This document shows, piece by piece, positions 17,163 through 25,596 of a DNA stretch of 40,126 nucleotides. Position numbers and translations under genes: made by a program. Location: the NCBI RefSeq assembly GCF_000333375.1, contig NZ_BACZ01000044.1, positions 7,528 to 47,653 of the forward strand. The letters are read 5' to 3'. How positions within the stretch are numbered: the stretch's first letter is position 1; each line of letters begins with the position of its first letter. The notes beneath the pieces are model-generated. The model was given only the letters and a program-made list of their open reading frames with translations, did no database searches and was not told where the DNA came from. This DNA is from Curtobacterium sp. B18 (GTDB lineage Bacteria; Actinomycetota; Actinomycetes; Actinomycetales; Microbacteriaceae).

Positions 17163-19795
17163 AGAGCAGAGCTCTCCAGGGCTCTCATGGCCTGATACAC
17201 ACGCTGACTCGATCCGCCGTCACGGGTTGTCCCGAAGGCACTTGCAGCCCGGTCCGCGAACAGCTCCTCTGACACGAAGCCCCGTTCAGCGCTGCGGCGA
17301 ACGACGTCGAGCAACGCGGCCTCGTCCGCAACCACGGGTCCGAAGCCGTCCTGTCCGTAATCGAAGTAGCCTTCGCGCCGCGGATTCTTGCCTCCCCAGA
17401 ACTCCGCCTTGTCGAACTGATAGTAGGCAAGAGGAATGTCGACGAAGGCCGCGTCGAAGGCGATCGACGAATAGTCCGTGATGACGAACGCGGCACTGGC
17501 CAGGACTTCCTGGATGTCGTCCACCCCGAAGTCCAGCACCTCGACGCTGCTGGGAAGCCCGAACTCGTGCAGGTAGGGGCGCATGTGTGGATGCGGCATC
17601 AAGGCGATCCGCTTCCCGCTCGCGGTGGCAATCTGGTTGAGGAGATCCGAGTTCACGAGGGAGGAGTATCGAAGCGCGTATTCGGTTGTGCCGAAGTTCT
17701 CGATCCGTGCACGCTCGTTCGCCCCTCCGACTCGGTCTCCGACGAGGTACTGACGCCACGTCGGAATGATGACGATGCGTTCACTCTGTGAAGCCGCTTG
17801 CCGCTTCCGCAGCAATTCGTCGTGACGCGGGAGTCCCGTCAACTTCGTTTCCTTGTCCGAGAACTTGTAGGGCCCTGGACCAGCGATGGACGCGTACTCA
17901 GGCTCCGTCGTCGTCACGAAGAGGTGAGGATCCTTGCCGTTCAGCCAACGGGAGAGATCGTCCTGGATGACCCCGTGTTGCAGGAATGTGAAGAAGTACC
18001 GCGGCTGCCCGTACCGCCGCCGGTCGATGGGATGGGTGACGTAGTAATCGGCGTGCGATGACGCAAAGTGATCGGCACTCAGCAGAAGTTGCTTCCAGCG
18101 GCGAGAGCCGTGCTCCACCAAACGGAAGCCCTCTGCTTGCAAGCGTGACCAAGCGGGGCTCGTGCGCTCGAGGATGAACCATGCGTTGACTTCAGGCTGT
18201 TCCCGTGCGAGGTATCGGTAGAGGTGTTCCGCGTTGTCGTTCGCATGGTCGTTCTTGTCCATCAGCGCCCAAGCATGGGCGAAACGCCGGCGGACCCATG
18301 GCAGACGCAACGAACACGCCATCAGCCAGTTGTCGGCCTTCCACTTCGACCACTTCCGCTTGCGCCACCAAGCGCCCAGACTCCGCCGGAGATAGCGCGG
18401 ATACGAAACGTCGGTAGGCGCGTAACGCTCTCGGACACGGCGCCGCTGGTCCTGAACGACCTGGTTCACGATCGCTGGTGTCAACCCCTCGCTCGTCGGC
18501 TGCTGCTCCCAGCGACCGATGGAACGAAGAACTCCGTCGAGCCGAATCTGAACTTGGCGGCCGCGGGCGACCCACAGGAGCCTCTTGCGCATCACGGTGC
18601 GCCCGTAGAAAGAGAAGTCTTGGACGGTTTCATGCTCTGGGCGACGGGCTTGGTCATCGACCACGATCTCCTCGATCGGGAGTTCGCCCGTGAACCAGTA
18701 CTCGAGCTTGACCTGCTGGTGCACCTCGTCAACCTCGGTGAACCGAACGTACGACGAGCGGAACGGTTGCACGCCGTCGTACCCGTGGAGCAGTGCCATG
18801 CGAATCGCGTACTGCACACCGATGAAGTCGAAGCTCCGGATCGCGTCCGGGGCGATGAGCGACAGGATCTCACCGACAAGACGGTGGAACTCGGGGAACA
18901 CGTGCGTAGGCGCCGAGGCGCTCAGCGAATGGATCGCAAGCTGCGCCTTGAACATCCAGAACAGCTCGTAGAGCACGGTGTTCTCGAGCCAGCGGGGCAC
19001 GGGACCCATGCTTTGCGCCCGTTCGAGGAGGTCGAGGTATCCGTAACGGAGGATACTGGTGTACTTGCCCTCGTCGGTGAAGCTCGACCCGAGGAGTGAC
19101 GAATCATCCTCCCGAGTCCGGTAATGGTACTTCGCAGAGGCCATAAGGCCAAGGAGATGCGTGTTCGATGAAAGCAGGTACCGACCGATCAGGTGACCGT
19201 CCTCGAAGTGCGGACGAACGCGACCGTCGAATTCCAGCGCGCGCTCCACGAGGATCTCGCGACGGAAGAACGCGGAATTCACGCTCAACTGGAAGATGGG
19301 TTCCACGGCGAGGTTGACGATCCTTGACCCCGACCCGAACTTCGCACGGTGTGGGTGGTTGTCCACAAGTCGCCCGTCCGGCAGAAGCCGCATCTGGTGA
19401 GCGGCGAGGAGCGCGAGGCCCGGATGTGATCCATGAACGTCGACGAACTTGGCGACCTCCGCGAAGTAGCCCGGATCGAGGGCATCGTCGGGGTCGATGA
19501 ACGTTACCCAATCACCTCTCGCCCGCTGCAGCCCCGCGTTGCGCGCTGCAGCCACCCACTGGTTCTCCTGTGTGATGACGGTCACGTCGTCACCGCGGCT
19601 TGCTTCCCACGCGCGGAGTCGGCGGAGCGTGTCGTCCGTCGAGCCATCGTCGACGAAGATCAGCTGTACACGGCCCATGTCGAACGTCTGCGCTTCGAAC
19701 GAAGCGAACAAGTCATCGAGGTAGCGACCCACGTTGAATGCTGCGATGACGGCGGTGAACAAGTATCGCGCCGCGTCTCCTTCGCTAACCGGCAT
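17156..19795 (-). CDS. Bifunctional GT2 / CDP-glycerol glycerophosphotransferase (TagF-like), copy 1
   Basis: 879 aa from ATG 19795. The N-terminal GT2 domain has VDDGSTDD (48-55) and FIDPDD (99-104, the DxD site). The C-terminal third is a TagB/TagF-type CDP-glycerol glycerophosphotransferase. FLQHGVIQDDLSRW (near 605) matches the family's conserved His-Gly motif, MPHPHMRPYL follows, and FVITDYSSIAFDAAF (near 773) is the TDYSS CDP-binding signature. Between them lies a helical linker of about 200 residues. I infer that one polypeptide adds a sugar and a glycerol- or ribitol-phosphate to a wall polymer on the inner membrane face. It is the last gene of the exporter operon, seven bases after the paralogue's stop. 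An in-frame ATG at 19813 overlaps that stop and is an alternative start. Confidence 0.82.
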   Translation of the reverse strand: MPVSEGDAARYLFTAVIAAFNVGRYLDDLFASFEAQTFDMGRVQLIFVDDGSTDDTLRRLRAWEASRGDDVTVITQENQWVAAARNAGLQRARGDWVTFIDPDDALDPGYFAEVAKFVDVHGSHPGLALLAAHQMRLLPDGRLVDNHPHRAKFGSGSRIVNLAVEPIFQLSVNSAFFRREILVERALEFDGRVRPHFEDGHLIGRYLLSSNTHLLGLMASAKYHYRTREDDSSLLGSSFTDEGKYTSILRYGYLDLLERAQSMGPVPRWLENTVLYELFWMFKAQLAIHSLSASAPTHVFPEFHRLVGEILSLIAPDAIRSFDFIGVQYAIRMALLHGYDGVQPFRSSYVRFTEVDEVHQQVKLEYWFTGELPIEEIVVDDQARRPEHETVQDFSFYGRTVMRKRLLWVARGRQVQIRLDGVLRSIGRWEQQPTSEGLTPAIVNQVVQDQRRRVRERYAPTDVSYPRYLRRSLGAWWRKRKWSKWKADNWLMACSLRLPWVRRRFAHAWALMDKNDHANDNAEHLYRYLAREQPEVNAWFILERTSPAWSRLQAEGFRLVEHGSRRWKQLLLSADHFASSHADYYVTHPIDRRRYGQPRYFFTFLQHGVIQDDLSRWLNGKDPHLFVTTTEPEYASIAGPGPYKFSDKETKLTGLPRHDELLRKRQAASQSERIVIIPTWRQYLVGDRVGGANERARIENFGTTEYALRYSSLVNSDLLNQIATASGKRIALMPHPHMRPYLHEFGLPSSVEVLDFGVDDIQEVLASAAFVITDYSSIAFDAAFVDIPLAYYQFDKAEFWGGKNPRREGYFDYGQDGFGPVVADEAALLDVVRRSAERGFVSEELFADRAASAFGTTRDGGSSQRVYQAMRALESSALQ

Positions 19796-19802
19796 GACCT
19801 TT

Positions 19803-22463
19803 TCATTCCTCATCCGACATTGCCCCCTTGGCGAGCGACTTCCTGATTCGTCGACCCGAATCCATTCCCTGCATAGCGTCGAAAACTCGCTGACAATTGA
19901 GCTCATCGCGGGTGACGAAGGCTTCGGCAGATCGCACCGTGAACTGCGGTTCCGAGGTGAAGCCGCTCTCCGCGATGACGGCGAGAGCATCGATGACTTC
20001 GTCGGCGGAACGGCTGACCCTCCCGAAGCCATCACGACCGTAGTCGAAATACCCCCGCCGCCCCACGTGGGTGCCGTCGAAGAACGTTTCTGCGTCGAAC
20101 TGGAAGTAGACCAACGGCATGTCGAGGAACGCCGCATCGAAGGCGATCGACGAGTAGTCAGTGATCATGGCGGCGCCGCGCGCGAGCACGTCCTGCACGT
20201 TGACCTCGGCGTAACCGCGGACCTCCACTGCTGGCGGAAGGTCGAAGTCAGAGAGGTAGGGCTCAAGGTTCGGATGCGGCATGAACACGATTCGCTTACC
20301 AGCGCTGGCGGCGAGATCGTGGAGTGCAGCGGACGTCAGGAGATCGATCCATGCCCGCGCGTAGTCGCTCTCGAGGAACGCCGGATTCTTCGCGCGGGTG
20401 TTCGAGCCCTTCACCTGACGACCGGACAGTCGCTTTCTCCACGTCGGCATGATGAGAATCGCATCGCGGTCTGCCACTGCCACCGACTCGCGCTTCCGCA
20501 GGAGTTCGTCATGGCGCGGGAATCCGGTGAGGACGACTTCGCGATCTGAGAACGAATACGGACCTGGGCCGGCGATCGCCTCGCGTTCCTGCGGTGTGAC
20601 GACCACGAGCAACTCCACGGGCTTGGGGTTGATCCAGCGCGAGATGTCGTAGTTGGTGACGCCGTGCTGAAGCCAGGTGAAACGGTACTTCGGCGGGCCG
20701 TAGCGTCGGACGTCGAGCGGCTGGACAACGTACGCGTCGATGTGGGAGGACACGAGGTGAGCCGCATGGAGCAGGAGCGCCCGCCACTCCTCCGATCCAT
20801 GCGCGATGAGGCGAAAGCCTTCGTCCGCCAGCCGGTGCCAGTCCGGAGATGACCTGGTGAGGACGAACCATGCGTTGATCTCGGGATGATGCTGCCGAAC
20901 CCAGCGGTACAGGTGCTCCGCATTGTCGTTCGCTTGGTTGTCCCGGTCCATGAACACCCAAGCGTTCCCAAACCGCCGCCGTGTCGAGCGGACTCGCGCT
21001 CGGAATCCGAGCGCGACGTCTGCAAGTCGCTTCTTCTCGAGCGCTGTCGAGATGGAGCGACGCAGTCCGGACAGGGCCCAGCGTGTTGCAGATCTGTCGA
21101 GGCCGTCCCACTCGGGCAGGGAACGACCGCGCTGATCCATGATGAGCGGGTGCAGCTGACGGGCGGTCAGTTCCAATTCGGGTCCGACCATCGCGTCCGT
21201 GCCGAATGCCCGCCGTTGACCATCCAGCACCACACGCGATCGAATACCGCGTGCCAGCCAGACGTGACGTTGCCTGAGCACCGCTTTGCCGTAGAAAATG
21301 TAGTCCTGGACAGTCGCGTAAAGGGGCTGAACAACGCGCTCGTCCACGATCCACTGTTCCTCCGGCTGGTCGCCGGTGAACCAGTAGGACATTCGGATCT
21401 GTTGCGTACGCTCGTCCACTCGAGTGAGTCGGACGACGTCCGGGCGCTCGCTGTTCCCCGTGTAGCCGATGAGGACTGCTTGCCTGACTGAAGTCTCGAC
21501 GCCCATCAGGTCGAAAGTCCTCACAGCCTCGTCACTGATCAGTGCGCGTACACGGGCTACGAGCGAGTGGAAGCGGTCGAAGACGTTCGGAGGAGCCAAC
21601 GCGGTTCGAGATTCGATCGCGCGCTCGTTCTTGAAGTACCAGAACAGGTCGTACAACAGCGTGTTCTCGAGCCAGCGAGGGAGTGGACCCACTGACGCTG
21701 CGGTCTCCGCGAGGTCAAGGAGACCGTGCTCTACGACATCCGTGTACTTGCCGGGCTTGTCGTGATGGGACTCCATCAACGACGTCCCGTCTCCGCGGAC
21801 TCGATAGTGGTACTTCGCGGACGCCAGGACGCCGAGGTGGTGCGCTTCGGTGCGCAGCAGGTACTTGCCGATGAAGTGAGCGTCCTCGAACACGGGTCGA
21901 ACACGACCATCGAACTCCAAGGCGTTCGATCGGATGTCAGAAGCACGGAAGAAGCTCGAGTTGACCGCCAGCTGGATGAACGGCTCCAGATGAAGATCGA
22001 TGACGCGAGAGCCCTTGGCGAATTTCTTGCGTAGGGGGTGCGTGTTCCGAAGCTCCCCTGATTCGAACAAACGCATCTGGTGAGTCGCCAAGAGATTCAC
22101 GGTGCCCTGTCCGTGTATGTCGACGAACTTGTCGACCTCGGAGAAGTAGCCGTCATCGAAGACGTCGTCCGGATCAGCGAACGTGACCCACTCCGCATCG
22201 ACAAGTCGCATCCCAGTGTTCCGCGCGGCGGCTACCCACGCGTTCTCCTGGCGCACCACAGTCACGTGGTCCGTGCGGTCCGCCGCCCAGTTGCGGAGGA
22301 TCTCGTAGCTGTCATCGGTTGATCCGTCATCCACGAACACGAGCTGCACGCGTCTGATCGGGTAGGTCTGCCGCTCGAGGGAAGTGAGCAAGTCGGGCAG
22401 GAACCGAGCGACGTTGTAGGTCGCGAGTACCGCGGCGAAGCGAAAGGTCGGGGCGCCGGGCAT
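19803..22463 (-). CDS. Bifunctional GT2 / CDP-glycerol glycerophosphotransferase (TagF-like), copy 2
   Basis: 886 aa, a full-length paralogue of the gene directly downstream with the same domain order. The GT2 part has FAAVLATYNVARFLP, FVDDGSTDD and FADPDDVFDD. The TagF-like part has TWLQHGVTNYDISRW (near 597), FMPHPNLEPYL and MITDYSSIAFDAAFLD (near 769). The chosen ATG 22463 follows GGAAGGA with a three-base spacer. An in-frame ATG at 22508 overlaps the upstream ABC-ATPase stop (TGATG) and would add 15 residues, so the start is not certain. Its position directly after the exporter genes suggests that the exported substrate is the phosphate-containing polymer these two enzymes build. The two copies differ throughout, so they probably use different sugars or linkages rather than being a recent duplication. 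Confidence 0.82.
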   Translation of the reverse strand: MPGAPTFRFAAVLATYNVARFLPDLLTSLERQTYPIRRVQLVFVDDGSTDDSYEILRNWAADRTDHVTVVRQENAWVAAARNTGMRLVDAEWVTFADPDDVFDDGYFSEVDKFVDIHGQGTVNLLATHQMRLFESGELRNTHPLRKKFAKGSRVIDLHLEPFIQLAVNSSFFRASDIRSNALEFDGRVRPVFEDAHFIGKYLLRTEAHHLGVLASAKYHYRVRGDGTSLMESHHDKPGKYTDVVEHGLLDLAETAASVGPLPRWLENTLLYDLFWYFKNERAIESRTALAPPNVFDRFHSLVARVRALISDEAVRTFDLMGVETSVRQAVLIGYTGNSERPDVVRLTRVDERTQQIRMSYWFTGDQPEEQWIVDERVVQPLYATVQDYIFYGKAVLRQRHVWLARGIRSRVVLDGQRRAFGTDAMVGPELELTARQLHPLIMDQRGRSLPEWDGLDRSATRWALSGLRRSISTALEKKRLADVALGFRARVRSTRRRFGNAWVFMDRDNQANDNAEHLYRWVRQHHPEINAWFVLTRSSPDWHRLADEGFRLIAHGSEEWRALLLHAAHLVSSHIDAYVVQPLDVRRYGPPKYRFTWLQHGVTNYDISRWINPKPVELLVVVTPQEREAIAGPGPYSFSDREVVLTGFPRHDELLRKRESVAVADRDAILIMPTWRKRLSGRQVKGSNTRAKNPAFLESDYARAWIDLLTSAALHDLAASAGKRIVFMPHPNLEPYLSDFDLPPAVEVRGYAEVNVQDVLARGAAMITDYSSIAFDAAFLDMPLVYFQFDAETFFDGTHVGRRGYFDYGRDGFGRVSRSADEVIDALAVIAESGFTSEPQFTVRSAEAFVTRDELNCQRVFDAMQGMDSGRRIRKSLAKGAMSDEE

Positions 22464-22507
22464 TGGTCCTTCCGGGTTCTCGGGTCGGGGCAACATGTCG
22501 CCGCTCA

Positions 22508-23236
22508 TCACACGGTGGCGTCGTACGCCTTGATGACCGTTTCCGGGTCGCCGATCTGCTTCAGCTCTCCACCCTCGAGCCATGCGACTTCGTCACACAT
22601 TGCCTTCACAGTGCTCATCGAGTGGGAGACGAGGATGACCGTGCGGCCTTCGTCCTTCATCTCCTTGAACTTGGTGCGGCACCGGTTCTGGAACGTCGAG
22701 TCGCCGACTGCCAGGACCTCGTCGACTACGAGGACATCCGGCGTCACCGCGACGGCGACCGAGAACCCGAGCCGCACGTACATGCCGGACGAGTAGTTCT
22801 TCACGGGCTGGTCGATGAAGTGGCCGACGCCGGAGAACGACACGATGTCGTCGAACTTCCGCGCGACCTCCTTGCGGCTCATGCCGAGGATGGACCCGTT
22901 CAGGAAGACGTTCTCGCGGCCGGACAGCTCGGGGTGGAAGCCGGAGCCGACCTCGAGCAGCGATGCCTGCTTGCCGCGGGCGGTGATCGCGCCCTCTTCC
23001 GGCCAGAGGATCTTCGCCAGGCACTTGAGCAGTGTGGACTTGCCTGACCCGTTCTTGCCGATCAGTCCGAAGGTGGTGCCGTGCGGCACCTCGAACGAGA
23101 CGTCCTTCAGGGCCCAGAAGTCCTCGTGCACGGACTTCTTGCCCCGCATGACCATGCTCTTCAGCGAGTCGTTGCGCTCCTTGTACATGCGGAAGCGCTT
23201 CGAGACGTGGTCGACGGTAACGGCAGCATCGGTCAC
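22508..23236 (-). CDS. Polysaccharide/teichoic acid ABC exporter, ATP-binding subunit (Wzt/TagH type)
   Basis: 242 aa with a complete nucleotide-binding domain: Walker A GKNGSGKST (60-68), Q-loop region, signature YSSGM (about 147-151), Walker B VLVVDEVLAVGD (about 165-176) and the switch His in LVSHSMST. The features RFRMYKERNDSLK near the N-terminus and SGRENVFLNG are typical of Wzt/TagH ATPases. It lacks the long C-terminal carbohydrate-binding domain of O9a-type Wzt, which places it with the short form that exports a finished lipid-linked polymer. The GTG start overlaps the permease stop by four bases (GTGA), as expected for a two-gene transporter. Confidence 0.9.
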   Translation of the reverse strand: MTDAAVTVDHVSKRFRMYKERNDSLKSMVMRGKKSVHEDFWALKDVSFEVPHGTTFGLIGKNGSGKSTLLKCLAKILWPEEGAITARGKQASLLEVGSGFHPELSGRENVFLNGSILGMSRKEVARKFDDIVSFSGVGHFIDQPVKNYSSGMYVRLGFSVAVAVTPDVLVVDEVLAVGDSTFQNRCRTKFKEMKDEGRTVILVSHSMSTVKAMCDEVAWLEGGELKQIGDPETVIKAYDATV

Positions 23237-24054
23237 AGCAGTTCAGCCAGCTTCTTCTCGTTGCGGGAGAACACGAAGTAGCCGAGTGCGAGCGACGCGC
23301 ATCCGGCGATGGCGCACGCGACCAGGTCGGTCCAGTTCGGGAGTCGGTTGTCGTACATGAGGTTCCGGAAGACCTCGGAGAACCGCTCGATCGGGTTGAG
23401 CTTGTACACGTGGATGATCCACGGGTGCCCGGCCTTGTTCGCCGCGTCCTCGACGAGCGACAACGGGTAGATGATCGGCGACAGGTACATCCACATCTGC
23501 AGGGCGATGCCGACGAGGTGCTGCATGTCGCGGAAGTGCACGTTGACGATGGACAGGATCAGCCCGAGGCCGGCGGCGAACATGGCGAGGAACACCATGG
23601 TCAGCGCGATCACGGGCAGGTAGATCCAGAAGTTCGAGCCGGCGATGGCGAGGGCGATGAGCAGCACGCCCATCTCGACGAGCCAGGTGAAGCCGAACGA
23701 GCCGACGGCCGCGAGCGGCAGCGTCATCCGGGGGAAGTAGACCTTCTTGATGAGCGAGCCGTTGGCGACGATCGACGTCATGCCGGAGTTGATGACGTTC
23801 CGGGCGAAGATCCACGGCAGGAGTCCGCACATCAGCCACAGCGGGTAGATGTTCAGTCCGCTCGGGTCGCCGACCTCGAGCCGCGCCCGGAAGATGAACG
23901 AGTACACGATCGTGTAGATCAGCATCGTCGCGAGCGGGTTGATCAGCGACCACAGCTGCCCGAAGACCGTGCGGCGGTACTTGCCCTTGACCTCTCGCGC
24001 TGTGAGGTTCGCCAGCAACTCGCGCGAGGACATGAGCTCGTTCAGGTACGTCAT
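23233..24054 (-). CDS. Polysaccharide/teichoic acid ABC exporter, permease subunit (Wzm/TagG type)
   Basis: 273 aa. The N-terminal cytoplasmic part (NELMSSRELLANLTAREVKGKYRRTVFG) is the characteristic ABC-2 polysaccharide exporter start. Six hydrophobic segments follow, including MLIYTIVYSFIF, LVEMGVLLIALAIAG, MFAAGLGLILSIVNV and ALQMWMYLSPIIYPL. The motif LNPIERFSEVFRNLMY near 225-240 is also typical of TagG/Wzm. It forms the membrane channel with the ATPase encoded directly downstream and heads the four-gene operon down to 17156. ATG 24054 was chosen because the conserved family start lies there and upstream in-frame sequence looks non-coding. GGAG lies about 15 bases upstream. Confidence 0.88.
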   Translation of the reverse strand: MTYLNELMSSRELLANLTAREVKGKYRRTVFGQLWSLINPLATMLIYTIVYSFIFRARLEVGDPSGLNIYPLWLMCGLLPWIFARNVINSGMTSIVANGSLIKKVYFPRMTLPLAAVGSFGFTWLVEMGVLLIALAIAGSNFWIYLPVIALTMVFLAMFAAGLGLILSIVNVHFRDMQHLVGIALQMWMYLSPIIYPLSLVEDAANKAGHPWIIHVYKLNPIERFSEVFRNLMYDNRLPNWTDLVACAIAGCASLALGYFVFSRNEKKLAELL

Positions 24055-24223
24055 GCTTCGGGTGCTGGCTCCTCCGGAGCGCAGACAGCGCGCTCCTCGC
24101 GGGATTCGGGGGACGAGGCATTCTCGCACAACCGTTGCATGATGCACGATCCGCACCGTGAACGCTGTCCACAGAAGGTGTCGAGATGACGAAGACTCGC
24201 CGAAACCTTTGTAGAGTGACAAG
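24055..24223. promoter_or_regulatory. Divergent intergenic region between the exporter operon and the frameshifted GT4 gene
   Basis: 169 bases without a gene, relatively A/T-rich for this genome. It must hold the promoter of the exporter operon (minus) and of the GT4 gene (plus). An 11-base near-perfect inverted repeat, TGCAT-G-ATGCA (24136-24146), could be an operator. GAGAAT (minus strand, near 24125) is a possible -10 for the exporter. Neither is proven. Confidence 0.4.
24212..24217 (+). promoter_or_regulatory. -10 box predicting a leaderless transcript
   Basis: TAGAGT begins exactly 12 bases before the GTG at 24224. AAG just before the GTG is too weak to count as a ribosome binding site. 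Confidence 0.45.
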
Positions 24224-25596
24224 GTGATCGTCAGTTTCGCCAACCACTCCACGGCGCCGGTGAACCTCGGTGGTGCGGAGCGGTCACTCCTCCGGTTCGT
24301 CGAGGACTGGCTGACGATCGACCCGACCATGACCCCGACCTTCGTCACGAAGGCACCCCGGGGCAAGTTCATCGAGGCGCTCGACGAGCACGGCTGGTCC
24401 TACGACGCGCTGCGCTTCCGCGGCTGGGCCCTGCCGAGCCCGCAGCCCGCACCGGCTGCGGAGCGCGCCGCGTTCGCCACCGTCGACTACGCGGCCGTGA
24501 ACGCGATCATCCGGCTGTACGAGCGCCAGCGCCCCGGACTTCGTCGTCACGAACACGCTCGTCGCCCCCGTGGGCGTCTTTCGCCGGCGGCGGTGCTCGG
24601 GATCCCCCAGGCCTGGTTCGTCGGCGAGTACGGCGACCTCCACCACGGGTTGCAGTTCCAAACGGGGCGCGCCGGGTCCTCGGGGACATCGGCCTCATGT
24701 CGGGCGCCGTGGTCACCAACTCCGAGGCGATGCGCGCGCACCTCGCGCAGTACGTGCCGGACCACAAGCTCTCCGTCGCCTACCCGACGGTCGACACCAC
24801 GCGCCTCCAGGCCACCCGCGACCAGCCGCCCGCGGTGGCGCCGTTCCCGCAACCCGACCCCGGGCTCCGTATCACGGTGCTCGGCCGCGTCGAGGAGTCG
24901 AAGGGCCAGTTCCGCGTGGTCGACGCGCTCGGCGCGCTCCGCGCGCGCGGCGTCACCGCGAGCGTCTGCTTCGTGGGCAGCTGGAAGCACCCGGGCGAGG
25001 ACCAGCGCCTCACCGACCGTGCCCGCGCGCTCGGCGTCGCCGACCACGTCGTGTTCGCGGGCGAGCAGCACATCCCCGCGCCGTTCATCGAGGCGGCCGA
25101 CGTCTGCGTCACGCCCTCGACGATCGAGGCGTTCGGTCGCACCACCGCCGAGTACATGACGCTCGGCAAGCCGGTCGTCGCGACCCGCCAGGGCGGGAGC
25201 GCCGAGCTGGTCGAGCCCGGGGTCACCGGCACGCTGGTGGACGCGGACGACACCGCGGCCCTCGCGGACGCCCTCGCTGCGTACGCGGCCGACCCCGACT
25301 CGGCCAGGAGGCACGGTGCGGCTGCTCCGGAGCGGCTCGCCGCCGTCACGGGGTCGGGTCACGACAACGCCGCCGCGATCGAGCGGCTGGTCGCCCTGGT
25401 CGGCACCGAGGGCTACCGACTCCCCCAGGCCGCGCGCTACTGGTTCGAGCTGCCGGGGGCCTACGCGTCCCTCGGCGCGACGAGCGCCCGCGCCGCGGTG
25501 GGCCTGCTCGCGAATCGGGTGCGGTCGCGCTCGGGTGCGGTGGGCCGGCTGCTCGCCCGTCCGGGTGTCGTCGTGCGGAAGCTGGCTCGCCGGTGA
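24224..25596 (+). pseudogene. GT4 family glycosyltransferase, frameshifted by four clustered one-base indels
   Basis: The N-terminal part (MIVSFANHSTAPVNLGGAERSLLRF) and the C-terminal part (VTNSEAMRAHL, ITVLGRVEESKGQFRVVDAL, then PSTIEAFGRTTAEYMTLGKPVVATRQGG with the GT4 E-x7-E motif) belong to one GT4 protein of about 456 residues. Between 24536 and 24662 the reading is disturbed. An extra G at 24536-24537, an extra T at 24579-24581 and an extra G at 24586-24587 scramble about 17 codons and together restore the frame. A missing A at 24660-24662 then shifts it for good. With these corrected the middle reads as expected: DFVVTNTLVAPVGVF, AVLGIPQAWFVGEYGDLHH, then LQFQNGARRVLGDIGLMSG. All four changes alter the length of a base run, which suggests sequencing error, but a decaying gene is possible. 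Its stop overlaps the next GT2 gene (GTGA). Confidence 0.75.

Noticed and set aside
17156-22463. Recent tandem duplication or assembly duplication of the two fusion genes
   Set aside because: The proteins align in domain order, but the DNA differs throughout, so they are old paralogues and not a repeated assembly segment.
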